From an uncultured Eubacterium sp. (GTDB lineage: Bacteria; Bacillota; Clostridia; Lachnospirales; Lachnospiraceae): 64,000 nt of DNA. Positions 24,366 through 33,959 of this stretch are shown here, one piece after another. Position 1 is the stretch's first letter, and the number at the start of each line of letters is the position of its first letter. A program made the position numbers and the translations under genes. The notes beneath the pieces were generated by a model that ran no database searches, was not told the DNA's origin, and saw only the letters and a program-made list of their open reading frames with translations. The DNA is taken from positions 1 to 64,000 of the forward strand of contig CAJTXO010000017.1 of NCBI GenBank assembly GCA_910583555.1, written 5' to 3'.

Positions 24366-27300
24366 TTATTTCACTTTTATTTTTTTCGTTACCTTTTTGC
24401 CGGAAGAAGCCGTCACGGTAATCCTTACCGTCCCCTTCTTTTTCATCGCCGTTACGTAACCGCACTCGTCTACCTGCGCGATAGCGGTGTTGCTGCTGGC
24501 AAAAGAGACCGTATCCGTGGATTTCGCCGATCGGAGGGAGACTGTCACACGTCCCGTCTTTCCTCTCTTCAACGTCTTCGGCGCTTTCGCCGTCACCTTT
24601 TTCGAAGCCACGGCCTTGTTCTGGACAATGACCGTGATCGTCGCCTTCTTTTTCGAAGCTGCCGTCACTGTGATCTTGGCTGTTCCCTTCTTTTTCGCCA
24701 TCACGACACCGTTCGAGCTGACTGCGGCGATCTTTGCCTTATTTGATTTAAACGTTACCGCATCCGTCGAATTATTCGGCGTCATCGTCACTTTCAAGTA
24801 AATGCTCTGCCCTTTCGCCACATAAACCTTTTTCGCGGTCGGCTTATTTTTCACGGCAAGTGCGACCTTTTTCGCCGGAGACTTTACGATCACCTGACAG
24901 CTTGCCATGCGGTTCGTATTCGTCCTCACTGTTATGTTCACCGTACCCGGCGCTACCGCACGGATCAGTCCGTTGGCATCGACCTTGGCAATATTTTCAT
25001 TCGAAGACTGATACGTATAAGTCACGCTCTCATTGGCGTTGGCCGGCTGGATCTGCGGACTGAGCTGGTGCGAACCGCCGACATTGATCGTAACCTGCCG
25101 ATCGATGACGATACCCGTCACCGGTACCTTCGTCACCGGTACCGTCACCTGGATCGACGCGCTGACGCCCGACGACGCCGTTCCGGTCAGTACGGCCGTA
25201 CCCGCCGCTACTGCCTTGATCGTCACGCCCTGCGCATTCGAACTGGCCACAGCAAGCACGCCCTCGTTGCTGCTGGTCCATGTGATGGCATCTGTCGAAT
25301 CAACCGGTGATACAAAGAATCCCCTCGTATCGCCCTCTCGCGTCGTCTTGCTGATCGTCAGGGATTTTCCGATATCCAGTGTGATGTCCCCGTTGAGGAT
25401 CTTCATACCGGTCGCCGGCGCATTGACGATAATTGTGATCGACGCCTTCACCGCCGGCGCCTCTTTCGACGAAGCGGTGATGATCGTTCCCGTTCCCCTC
25501 TTCAGCGCCGATACGACGCCGTTCTCGTCGACGGAGACACACGACTTATCGCCTCCTGTCACTTCCCATGTCACATCCTGAGAGGCGTTGGAAGGCGTGA
25601 CTTTCGCCGACAGGTTCGCGTTCTCGCCAATGTTCATCGCAAGCTGGAGCTGTTTGTTATTTTCAACGACATTGTCGCCGCTGATCTGTATGGAAGCCGG
25701 CGTATAGTTGAACTGGTCCGCGACACGGAAATAGAACTGCAGTCTCTGGCCGCTTCCCTGCGCCGAAACGGTAATGACCGCATCCCCTTCTTTTAACGCC
25801 TTGATCGTTCCGTCCTCTTTGACCGACATCACCGTTTCATCCGACGTCTGGAACACCCATTTCTCCCCGTAAGAAGCGATCTGCTCGTCGGTATAGTCCG
25901 TGTTTCCATAATTGGCTTTGATGACCAGCTGGTCCTCATCGCCGATCGACAGGCCGTACGGATTGTTATTGGAGTTTGGCGACAGGTTCGATCCGAGATA
26001 GGTGCCCCCTGTCGTACACGTAAGGCCGTTCGCAGCTACCGGGATCACGCTGTAAACATGGATCTTATCCGTCTTCTCCCCGGATTTCACTGTCACGATG
26101 CCGTCACCGATCTCCGTTGACTGGATGACGGCGGTCGCAACCCCGCTCCCCTTCTCATACTTCTGATCGCTGATCGTGATCGCCGGATTATCCGAACTCC
26201 ACTGAACATCGCTCGTCGTCCCGAGCGGCTCCAGGTTCGCCGTCAGCGTCACGCCTTTCGTCGAGGCGTCTCTCCCAAACGGAAGGTAGAGGATCTTACT
26301 CGAGGAATTCTCTACGTACATCGACGGATTATTTTTTACGTAATTATCAGCCGCCGCGGACACCGTGAGTTTCTCCGTCGGCTGATCCAGTACTTTCACC
26401 TGGAAATTGAACTCATGCGGGCTGATCATGGAACTATTCGTATTGAAATACTGATGGTGTGTCGCTACAACGACCCGTACCGTTACCGGCTCCGTAATAT
26501 ATTCCGTTCCATAGAGGACAAAGGAATACGGATCCCCGCTCGTTACAAATTCCGCGTACATCCCCTTATAGGCATTCTCTTTCCCGATGATCGTTTCCTT
26601 ATCACCGGCTGAGATCTTCACCTCACCATTGATATTATCTTTGTTGATGGCCCGGATCGGCAGGCTCGCGCTTGCACCGATCGGAAGAACGATCGTCTCC
26701 TTCTCGTCATAGGAAAGATTCAATGACGGGTCGGAGTCCGAGATATATCCGCCAAAAGCCCCGGAGATCATATCTTTCTTAATCGTTGCACTGGCAGGTA
26801 TCCGGATCGAAGTTATATTGATCGCATCTTTCAACACATGGGAACCAACGCTTTCCGTCTTGTCCTGAAACGCGATCGTCTTTAAATACGTACACTGTTC
26901 GAACAGATTGTCAGGAATCTGGACAAGCGGCGAATCCGTGAGGTTGACCGTAACGACGTTCGACTTTTTGAATGCGCCGGCACCGATCGTTTCCAGCTTC
27001 GTAGCTGCCGTAAAGTCGATCTCTTTTAATCCGTTTTTCTTTACCTTTGTTCCATATTCCTTAAAATTCACCCGGAATGAGTTTTTCTGCTTCGTGCTCG
27101 GATCCGTCACCTCGACCGATTTGGGATTCTCAATACTGCAGCCGGCGAATGCGTCCCTCCCGATCGTTTTTAACGTCGTCGGGAAACGGATGCTGTCCAG
27201 CGAAACACAGTTCGCAAAAGCGCTGGCGCCGATACTCTCCGCACCTGTTCCAAAGGAACTGCCGCCCTTTGTTTCCAGTAAAAGGTTATAACAATTGCTA

Positions 27301-29969
27301 AAGGCATTGTCGCCGATCTTTTTTACGCTGTTCGGAATCGTAACGCTGCCTATTTCCGAACTCTTTACCGTCCGGAGTCCGAAATAATCGAAGTACTTCG
27401 CGTCCGCAGAATTATTATAAGAATTTACAACCTCCCCGCCCGCGTTTGCGAACGTACCGTTTTTGATCTCTCCCAGATTTTTGGACAACGTCACCTCGCG
27501 AAGATTGATACAGCCTTCAAAAGCGCGTTCTCCCAATTTATCATCGATGACAGTATCCGGGATAACGACATCTTTTACGCCAAACAAATAGGCCATCGTG
27601 AGCGTTCTCCCCATCACGTTTTTCACGCCCACATTCGGGATGGCACTATTGGCGGATACTGTAGTCCAGACAGCTTTCGCGCCGACCATAGGCTCTTTTG
27701 ACACCGCGCCCTGCAGGTCTTCCGCCTTAAAATAAACGGCTTTGACTGCGTTTAACGGACTAAACATCCGGTTCTGATAGTCTTCCGTCTCTGTCTCATA
27801 GGTATCGTAGACCGGAAGAGGCTGTGCCCCCTGCTCGAACACCCCGGTATACGTTCCGGTAAGATATACTTCTTTGGCGGCGAGATGTACCACTTCATAC
27901 TTTTTGGCTCCTTCCTCCGTGAGGAATCCGTTTACAAAATCGCCGTCGTTCAAAAGATCTGACGTGCTCTTAATACCATTTTCATCGATATAACCGATGC
28001 GGCAGTAATTGCCCTCTAAACCGGTATTTGCATAATCATAGATCATAAATTTGCTGAGTCCGGGAGCGTATGCATCTTTCACGGCGCCTTTTTCCACATA
28101 GGCATCCGCCGCCTGCATCTGGATCGTGCTCTGGATGCCGCATCCGAGAAACGCTCTTGCCCCAACAGAGAGAAGGCCGTCTTTAAACTGTACTACCCCT
28201 TCCTCTACGGTCTTCTCGTTCCCCTCCCGGTATCCGACCGTATGCAGTCTCGACTGGTTGGCAAACGCATCTTCTCCAATGCTCTCCAACCCGCCTGAAA
28301 CGATGACGGTTTCAAGTCCCGCACCGGATTTTGAGGAAGTCGCCCGTGAATTAAAGAACGCCTTATTTGGGATATGGGTCACGCCGGTACCAAGATCCGC
28401 CTTGCGCAGCGCGTAGTTATCGGCAAATACACTTTCACCGATCGTTTTCACACTGTCTGGCAGGACGATCTCCTCCAGTCCGTATATCACCCGTTTATCC
28501 CCGTATATGTTATTCTGCTCGTTCGTGCCATTTATTTTTTCCACCACATAACAGTTGGAAAAAGCACCCTCCCCGATCGTCGTCAGTTTGGTTAGATCCT
28601 TGAGAAACGCTGTCGTCCCCAGCATCTCACACTTGTAAAACGCGTTCTTGCCGATCGTCTCCAGTTCCGCCCCGGCCGTAAACTCGATTCCCTCTCCCAA
28701 CAGATAACTGCACTCACTGAACGTACCTTCTTTGATCTCTTTTAACGTTTTCGGGAGATGGATCATCATAAGATCGGATCTGGCAAACGCTTTTTCACCA
28801 ATCTCCGTACAATTCTCCGGAATATCCAGAAAATTCAGACCACACGCGTTAAACGCCTGATTTTTGATTTCCTTTAATGACTCCGGCAGTTTCAGACCGT
28901 TTCCTGACCACGACGAACTCGAAAACGCATACTGCTCGATCCTGACGAGCTTTGTACATCCCGTAAGATCCATCGCTCTCATCTTCGCGTCGGAGAAGCA
29001 CTGGTCGCCTATGTAAGTAAGCTGTTCCGGCAGGCGGCTCTTGACGTCCTCCTGCCCTATGATATACAATAACAATCCTTCATCACTGGCAGTAGCAGCC
29101 CCTTTGAACACGGCGTTGCCCAAATAACCCAGATCGTTCTGCAGCCCGACCTTTTCGAGGTTCTCACAGTTCTCAAACGCGTTCGCGCCGAGATTTTCCG
29201 CTGTCTTAACCGGTATTTCAATTTCTTTTATCATCGCGCAGGAAGCAAACGCATTCGCGCCGATCTTCAGTTCCGAAGAATGGGTCCCATAGGGCGCAAA
29301 CTTCAATACTTCCATACTCGAACAGCTGCTGAACGCGGACGCGCCGACCTCATCGACATTTGTCAGATCCACGAGGCCATCCGTACCGCTCCCTATCATC
29401 AGTGTTTTCAGCTTCAGGCACGACTCAAACGCCTTTGCGCCGATCTTTTTGACCGTGCCCGGCAGTACGATCTTCTCCAACGCTTTGCAGGCCGCAAACT
29501 CATTGGCAGGAACCTCCGTCAGTTCACTCGTAAATGCAGCACCTGACAGATCGATCTCCTTCGCCGATCTCGCCCAGCCGATACCGTCCACACTCTTGAT
29601 CGTCAAACCGGAAAAATTGATCTTTCCCGAATACTCTGTCAGATATGTACCCCACACATCCTGTGTGTAGTCTGACGACGTACAGTTTTGCAGAACCTGG
29701 CTGGCCGGTACGCCATCCACCTCGGACAGATCTCCCATCCGCTCCGCGTTCGCCAGGATCTTATAAAATTTAAGCACCTCGGTATCCTTGACATAACGCT
29801 CATCCAGATTGGTTTCCGTCTCCATCGTACTGCCCGTCGAAGCTGCTCTGGCTTGCTTCACGGCAGCCGGATTTCCCGAAACCTGCATGCCGCTGACGAC
29901 GAACGCCAGCGCCATCACGATGCTCAACACTCGCTTTGGCAGGCTTTTACCGTTGTTTCTCTTTTCCAT
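24366..29969 (-). CDS. giant BspA-type LRR / Big_2 surface protein
   Basis: 1867 residues from the ATG at 29969 (GGAGGG four bases upstream). Signal peptide MEKRNNGKSLPKRVLSIVMALAF.. ends near QARAAS. Roughly residues 80-1110 are BspA-type (LRR_5) repeats with units such as IGANAFASCAMIKEIEIP and LKEIKNQAFNACGLNFLDIP. The C-terminal 700 residues hold about seven Big_2-like domains (for example NESVTYTYQSSNENIAKVDANG). It ends in Lys-rich Ig strands without LPXTG or an obvious anchor, so attachment is unclear. Likely an adhesion or matrix-binding protein. Follows the PPIase lipoprotein gene. Confidence 0.9.
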   Translation of the reverse strand: MEKRNNGKSLPKRVLSIVMALAFVVSGMQVSGNPAAVKQARAASTGSTMETETNLDERYVKDTEVLKFYKILANAERMGDLSEVDGVPASQVLQNCTSSDYTQDVWGTYLTEYSGKINFSGLTIKSVDGIGWARSAKEIDLSGAAFTSELTEVPANEFAACKALEKIVLPGTVKKIGAKAFESCLKLKTLMIGSGTDGLVDLTNVDEVGASAFSSCSSMEVLKFAPYGTHSSELKIGANAFASCAMIKEIEIPVKTAENLGANAFENCENLEKVGLQNDLGYLGNAVFKGAATASDEGLLLYIIGQEDVKSRLPEQLTYIGDQCFSDAKMRAMDLTGCTKLVRIEQYAFSSSSWSGNGLKLPESLKEIKNQAFNACGLNFLDIPENCTEIGEKAFARSDLMMIHLPKTLKEIKEGTFSECSYLLGEGIEFTAGAELETIGKNAFYKCEMLGTTAFLKDLTKLTTIGEGAFSNCYVVEKINGTNEQNNIYGDKRVIYGLEEIVLPDSVKTIGESVFADNYALRKADLGTGVTHIPNKAFFNSRATSSKSGAGLETVIVSGGLESIGEDAFANQSRLHTVGYREGNEKTVEEGVVQFKDGLLSVGARAFLGCGIQSTIQMQAADAYVEKGAVKDAYAPGLSKFMIYDYANTGLEGNYCRIGYIDENGIKSTSDLLNDGDFVNGFLTEEGAKKYEVVHLAAKEVYLTGTYTGVFEQGAQPLPVYDTYETETEDYQNRMFSPLNAVKAVYFKAEDLQGAVSKEPMVGAKAVWTTVSANSAIPNVGVKNVMGRTLTMAYLFGVKDVVIPDTVIDDKLGERAFEGCINLREVTLSKNLGEIKNGTFANAGGEVVNSYNNSADAKYFDYFGLRTVKSSEIGSVTIPNSVKKIGDNAFSNCYNLLLETKGGSSFGTGAESIGASAFANCVSLDSIRFPTTLKTIGRDAFAGCSIENPKSVEVTDPSTKQKNSFRVNFKEYGTKVKKNGLKEIDFTAATKLETIGAGAFKKSNVVTVNLTDSPLVQIPDNLFEQCTYLKTIAFQDKTESVGSHVLKDAINITSIRIPASATIKKDMISGAFGGYISDSDPSLNLSYDEKETIVLPIGASASLPIRAINKDNINGEVKISAGDKETIIGKENAYKGMYAEFVTSGDPYSFVLYGTEYITEPVTVRVVVATHHQYFNTNSSMISPHEFNFQVKVLDQPTEKLTVSAAADNYVKNNPSMYVENSSSKILYLPFGRDASTKGVTLTANLEPLGTTSDVQWSSDNPAITISDQKYEKGSGVATAVIQSTEIGDGIVTVKSGEKTDKIHVYSVIPVAANGLTCTTGGTYLGSNLSPNSNNNPYGLSIGDEDQLVIKANYGNTDYTDEQIASYGEKWVFQTSDETVMSVKEDGTIKALKEGDAVITVSAQGSGQRLQFYFRVADQFNYTPASIQISGDNVVENNKQLQLAMNIGENANLSAKVTPSNASQDVTWEVTGGDKSCVSVDENGVVSALKRGTGTIITASSKEAPAVKASITIIVNAPATGMKILNGDITLDIGKSLTISKTTREGDTRGFFVSPVDSTDAITWTSSNEGVLAVASSNAQGVTIKAVAAGTAVLTGTASSGVSASIQVTVPVTKVPVTGIVIDRQVTINVGGSHQLSPQIQPANANESVTYTYQSSNENIAKVDANGLIRAVAPGTVNITVRTNTNRMASCQVIVKSPAKKVALAVKNKPTAKKVYVAKGQSIYLKVTMTPNNSTDAVTFKSNKAKIAAVSSNGVVMAKKKGTAKITVTAASKKKATITVIVQNKAVASKKVTAKAPKTLKRGKTGRVTVSLRSAKSTDTVSFASSNTAIAQVDECGYVTAMKKKGTVRITVTASSGKKVTKKIKVK

Positions 29970-30024
29970 ATAACCCTCCATTCTGCACATACATGCGAAC
30001 TTTCTTGTTTGTCTTTTACATGAC

Positions 30025-30058
30025 GAGAAACTACGCAGTAAAACATGCGTAGTTTCTC
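30025..30058 (-). terminator. 13-bp hairpin between PPIase and BspA-like genes
   Basis: GAGAAACTACGCA and TGCGTAGTTTCTC pair perfectly around an 8-base loop. The T-rich part is inside the stem (AGTTTCTC) and no long T run follows, so it may be a weak terminator, an attenuator or an RNA-stability element. Confidence 0.6.
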
Positions 30059-30065
30059 CTTCATA

Positions 30066-31160
30066 CTATTCAATGATTTTCGCGTTTTCACCTACAAAAT
30101 CCACAACTTTATTTGTCGTCAATGTAATACGGTAGTACTCCTCGATCGTGATCACATCGCCGTAAAGTTCCTGAAAACTCTTGCGCAGATCTTCCTCCGT
30201 CTGCTGTCCCTGTGATACAGCATTCGTAATCTGCTCCTTGATCTCCTCGTCGCTTATCGTGATACCTTCCTTGACAGCGATCGCCTCCGCAACAAGCTGT
30301 GTTTTGGCAATACTCTGTGCCGACTGGTCCAGCATCTGCTTATAAGATTCCTCCGTCATCTGCATCTGTGTCAAAAAGGCGTTAAAATCTTCAAACCCGT
30401 ACTGGGTGGACATATACTTGTAATACGCATCCAACTGGGAAGAACACATGCTGACCAGACTCTCCGGATACGTTTTCACTTCGGAATTTTCCTCCACTTT
30501 ACCAAACGCCGTCTCGCCCGCCTTATCTTTCTTCTCCTTTGCGATGCTCTCACGGGTCGCTGTTTTAAACTCATCGACCGTCTTATTATCGGTATTGTTC
30601 GCTACAAACTCGTCGTTGAGTTCCGGTATGACCGTTTCTGAAATGTAATTCAGTTTTACAGTAAATACTACATCCTTGCCGTTCAGCTCTTCTTTGCCGT
30701 AATCGTCCGGGAATCGAAGTTTCAGATCCTTTGTCTTTCCGACTTTCATACCGATGACGCCATCGTCAAAACCGTCAATAAATCCGGAATTTCCCAATGT
30801 GATCGAATAATCCTCGGCGCTTCCGTTGTCAAACTCTTTTCCGTCTATTTTACCGACGAAATCGATGCTGACCGTATCTCCTTTTTTACATGTTCCTTTT
30901 TCTATTTTGTTCTGCGTGGAATGACTGCTCAGCGTGGAGTCGATCTCCGACTGAAGTTCATCATCAGCCACCGTGCAATCCACCTCAACGCCTTTGTATT
31001 CCGCAAGCGTCACACAATCCTCTGCCACATAGTTTTTCCCCGACGACGAGGATCCTGTATCCGCGCCTGTAAATTTAGCCGCGACATCGCTCCAGGAACA
31101 TCCTGTCAGCAAAAGCGACGCCGACAATAATACACTAACAACTACTGCTCTTTTCTTCAC
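30066..31160 (-). CDS. lipoprotein with FKBP PPIase and trigger-factor C-terminal domains
   Basis: 364 residues. Lipobox LLTGC at Cys21, a Ser-rich linker, then the order found in trigger factor without its ribosome-binding domain: YKGVEVDC and a helical arm, an FKBP core (GDTVSIDFVGKIDGKEFDNGSAEDY, GFIDGFDDGVIGMKVG, FPDDYGKEELNGKDVVF) and the C-terminal helical chaperone part. Likely folds exported proteins on the outer face of the membrane. GTG start with GGAGG eight bases upstream. Gene order suggests it serves the giant surface protein next to it. Confidence 0.9.
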   Translation of the reverse strand: MKKRAVVVSVLLSASLLLTGCSWSDVAAKFTGADTGSSSSGKNYVAEDCVTLAEYKGVEVDCTVADDELQSEIDSTLSSHSTQNKIEKGTCKKGDTVSIDFVGKIDGKEFDNGSAEDYSITLGNSGFIDGFDDGVIGMKVGKTKDLKLRFPDDYGKEELNGKDVVFTVKLNYISETVIPELNDEFVANNTDNKTVDEFKTATRESIAKEKKDKAGETAFGKVEENSEVKTYPESLVSMCSSQLDAYYKYMSTQYGFEDFNAFLTQMQMTEESYKQMLDQSAQSIAKTQLVAEAIAVKEGITISDEEIKEQITNAVSQGQQTEEDLRKSFQELYGDVITIEEYYRITLTTNKVVDFVGENAKIIE

Positions 31161-31299
31161 TTTGTTTTCCTCCTATCGCCCAAAAAGGGCTGACTTATTT
31201 TTCCTAAAATAACTTAGTATTTTCATTTTATCACATAACGGAAAAAAAGAAAAGTGAAATTTTAGACACAACTTCCACAATCTGCACAGACGACTGGGT

Positions 31300-32082
31300 T
31301 CACACGATCGCCTGTTTCATCCTGCGGACATATTCGCCTACCTGTTCCGCGCAATCCCTTCCATACTGCCCGACAATTTTTACGATCGCGCTGCCGACGA
31401 TGACGCCGTCCGATATGTCCGCCATCTCTTTTGCCTGTTCTGGCGTGGAGATGCCAAATCCGACAGCGCACGGGATGTCTTTCACTTTTTTTACCTCGCG
31501 CACCATATCGGCCACTCCTTTCTGGATCGTCGCGCGCACGCCCGTCACACCGAGGCTTGAGACACAGTACACAAAGCCTTTCGCCTCTCTGGCGATAGCC
31601 TGGATCCGGTCGTTGGAAGTCGGGGCAATCAGGGAGATGACGTCAAGTCCGTAGCGGCTGAAGACCTGCTCCATCTCCTGCTTTTCCTCGAACGGGAGAT
31701 CCGGCACGATCACGCCTGCCATCCCGATCTCCTTCGTCCGCTTCGCGAATTTTTCGACGCCGTACACAAAGATCACGTTCGCATACGTCATAAACACCAT
31801 GGGAATATGGATATCGTCCGCGATCTTTTCTACCATATTAAAGATCCGGTCGGTCGTCGTCCCCGACGCCAGCGCCCGCTCGTCCGCCTGCTGGATCACG
31901 ATCCCCTCCGCGACCGGATCCGAAAACGGGATTCCGATCTCGATCAGGTCCGCCCCGTTTTCCTGCATCGCGAGGAGGATCTTTTCCGTCGTCTCCAGAT
32001 CGGGATCGCCCGCCGTCACAAACGGAATAAACGCCTTTTTATTTGTAAATGCCTCTTCTATTTTGTTCATAGATTTATTCAT
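31300..32082 (-). CDS. trpA: tryptophan synthase alpha chain
   Basis: Cleaves indole-3-glycerol phosphate to indole, passed to TrpB. 260 residues from the ATG at 32082, which overlaps trpB by eight bases. Motifs: FIPFVTAGDPDLETTEKIL, ADLIEIGIPFSDPVAEG with the catalytic Glu and Asp, GVIVPDLPFEE, and CVSSLGVTGVRATI. A run of G (GGGGGG) nine bases upstream serves as the ribosome site. Last gene of the trp operon; no clear terminator follows. Confidence 0.95.
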   Translation of the reverse strand: MNKSMNKIEEAFTNKKAFIPFVTAGDPDLETTEKILLAMQENGADLIEIGIPFSDPVAEGIVIQQADERALASGTTTDRIFNMVEKIADDIHIPMVFMTYANVIFVYGVEKFAKRTKEIGMAGVIVPDLPFEEKQEMEQVFSRYGLDVISLIAPTSNDRIQAIAREAKGFVYCVSSLGVTGVRATIQKGVADMVREVKKVKDIPCAVGFGISTPEQAKEMADISDGVIVGSAIVKIVGQYGRDCAEQVGEYVRRMKQAIV

Positions 32083-33259
32083 AGATCTCAACCCCCCTGT
32101 ATCTGGCGATCGCCGCCACGTCTTTGTCTCCCCGGCCGGAAATGTTGACCACGATGATCTGGTCTTTTCCCATCGCCGGTGCTATTTTTCTCGCATGTGC
32201 CAGCGCGTGCGAACTCTCGATCGCCGGTATGATCCCTTCCGTTCTGGACAGGTACTCAAACGCCGACACGGCTTCCTCGTCCGTGACTGGCACGTATTCA
32301 GCCCGCCCCGTATCGTGAAGATGCGCGTGTTCCGGCCCGATCCCGGGATAATCAAGTCCCGCGGAGATCGAGTACACCGGCGCGATCTGCCCGTATTCAT
32401 CCTGACAGAAATACGATTTCATCCCGTGGAAAATGCCGAGCGTCCCGTTGGCGATCGTCGCCGCGCTCCGGTCCGTTTCGACACCGTGGCCCGCCGCCTC
32501 ACAGCCGATGAGCCGTACCGTCTCATCTGGTATGAAATCGTAAAAAGCTCCCATCGCGTTGCTTCCACCGCCGACGCAGGCAATAACCGCATCTGGTAGT
32601 TTTCCCTCACGCTCCATGAGCTGCTGCCGGATCTCTTTTCCGATCACGCTCTGGAAATCCCTAACGATTTCCGGAAAAGGCGCCGGCCCCATGACAGAAC
32701 CGATGACATAATGCGTATCGCTGATGCGGTTCGTCCACTCCCGCAGCGTCTCGTTGACCGCGTCTTTGAGCGTCTTCGTCCCGCTCGTCACCGCATGTAC
32801 TTTTGTACCGAGAAGCTCCATGCGGTACACATTGAGCGCCTGTCTGTCGATATCCTCTTTTCCCATAAAAACTTCGCACTCCATATTGAGAAAGGCCGCA
32901 ATCGTCGCCGTCGCCACCCCGTGCTGCCCCGCGCCGGTCTCCGCGATCAGGCGCGTCTTACCCATCCGCTTTGCCAAAAGCGCCTGCCCGAGCGCGTTGT
33001 TCAGCTTATGGGATCCAGTGTGGTTCAGATCCTCCCGTTTCAGATAGATCTTCGCCCCGCCGAGATCCTCCGTCATGCGCTCCGCATAATATAGAAGGGA
33101 AGGCCTTCCCACATACTCCGCCAGCATCGTGTGGAATTCATTGACGAAATCCGCGTCATCTTTATATTTCCGATAAGCCTGCTCCAGTTCGATCACGGCA
33201 TTCATAAGCGTTTCCGGTATATACTGGCCGCCATGAATGCCAAAACGTCCGTTTGACAT
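32075..33259 (-). CDS. trpB: tryptophan synthase beta chain
   Basis: PLP enzyme joining indole and serine. 394 residues from the ATG at 33259 (GGAGG eight bases upstream). The PLP lysine sits in LNHTGSHKLNNALGQALLA; also AETGAGQHGVATA, and the phosphate loop VGGGSNAMG. This is the TrpB1 type that pairs with TrpA. Confidence 0.97.
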   Translation of the reverse strand: MSNGRFGIHGGQYIPETLMNAVIELEQAYRKYKDDADFVNEFHTMLAEYVGRPSLLYYAERMTEDLGGAKIYLKREDLNHTGSHKLNNALGQALLAKRMGKTRLIAETGAGQHGVATATIAAFLNMECEVFMGKEDIDRQALNVYRMELLGTKVHAVTSGTKTLKDAVNETLREWTNRISDTHYVIGSVMGPAPFPEIVRDFQSVIGKEIRQQLMEREGKLPDAVIACVGGGSNAMGAFYDFIPDETVRLIGCEAAGHGVETDRSAATIANGTLGIFHGMKSYFCQDEYGQIAPVYSISAGLDYPGIGPEHAHLHDTGRAEYVPVTDEEAVSAFEYLSRTEGIIPAIESSHALAHARKIAPAMGKDQIIVVNISGRGDKDVAAIARYRGVEIYE

Positions 33260-33311
33260 ATTATTTTCCTCCAATTTCCACATATCTTTTTATTCCTATT
33301 CCAAATTATTC

Positions 33312-33959
33312 CTATTCCATATGCGCGATCTCCACGATGCGCGCGATCTTCTGCCCGTCCTTTACTCCATCCGTTTCCACGCCGCCGCTCACGTCCACCC
33401 CGCAGCAGCCAGCTCCGCAACAGCCGTCCCCGCAGTAGCGACCCCTGACCTGTCTGATCGCCTGCCGTATGTTGTGCTCGTCAAGTCCGCCGGCGAGAAA
33501 GAAAGGATGCGCCAGCTTTTCCGGGATCAGTTCCCAGGCAAATGACTTTCCCGTCCCGCCGTATCCCGCGCTCGAATACGTATCCAAGAGAAGAAAATCA
33601 CAGGAGAGCCGGTCCGCCGAGCGGATGTCAGCCGTCTCCCTCACCCTGACTGCCTTGATGATCGGCACCGAGATTCGTTTCCGGAGTTGCTGTATGTCCC
33701 GTTCCGTCTCATCCCCGTGCAGCTGCACCGCGTCAATGCTTCCCTCCCGGACACGCTCGCATATCGTTTCCACCGGCGCGTTCACAAACACGCCGAACAC
33801 CTGGATCCGCCGGTCCATCTTCCGCCTGAGGGACATGGCCTGTTCCGGCGTGACCTCGCGCCTCGAGGGGGCAAAGACAAATCCCGCGTAGTCCGGCAGA
33901 CTCTCGTTTAGACAGCGGACGTCCTCATCCCGGCGGATCCCGCAGATCTTAATCTTCAT
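33312..33959 (-). CDS. trpF: phosphoribosylanthranilate isomerase with a Cys/Gly insertion
   Basis: 215 residues, slightly longer than usual. TIM barrel with KICGIRRDEDV (catalytic Cys), AGFVFAPSRREV, VQLHGDE and FLLLDTYS with the catalytic Asp. Just before the phosphate-binding VDVSGGVETDGVKD the chain contains RYCGDGCCGAGCCG, a short insertion with five cysteines made from a 15-bp tandem repeat. Start overlaps the trpC stop (ATGA). Confidence 0.92.
   Translation of the reverse strand: MKIKICGIRRDEDVRCLNESLPDYAGFVFAPSRREVTPEQAMSLRRKMDRRIQVFGVFVNAPVETICERVREGSIDAVQLHGDETERDIQQLRKRISVPIIKAVRVRETADIRSADRLSCDFLLLDTYSSAGYGGTGKSFAWELIPEKLAHPFFLAGGLDEHNIRQAIRQVRGRYCGDGCCGAGCCGVDVSGGVETDGVKDGQKIARIVEIAHME
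33406..33442. repeat. 15-bp coding repeat in trpF
   Basis: On the minus strand TGCGGGGACGGCTGT is followed by TGCGGAGCTGGCTGC and a partial third unit TGCGGGGTGGACG, encoding the CGxGC motif twice. Confidence 0.75.

Noticed and set aside
31262..31299. short C-terminal extension rich in Cys (CADCGSC) after trpA
   Set aside because: It is read only in a frame different from trpA and belongs to an antisense-like shadow frame.
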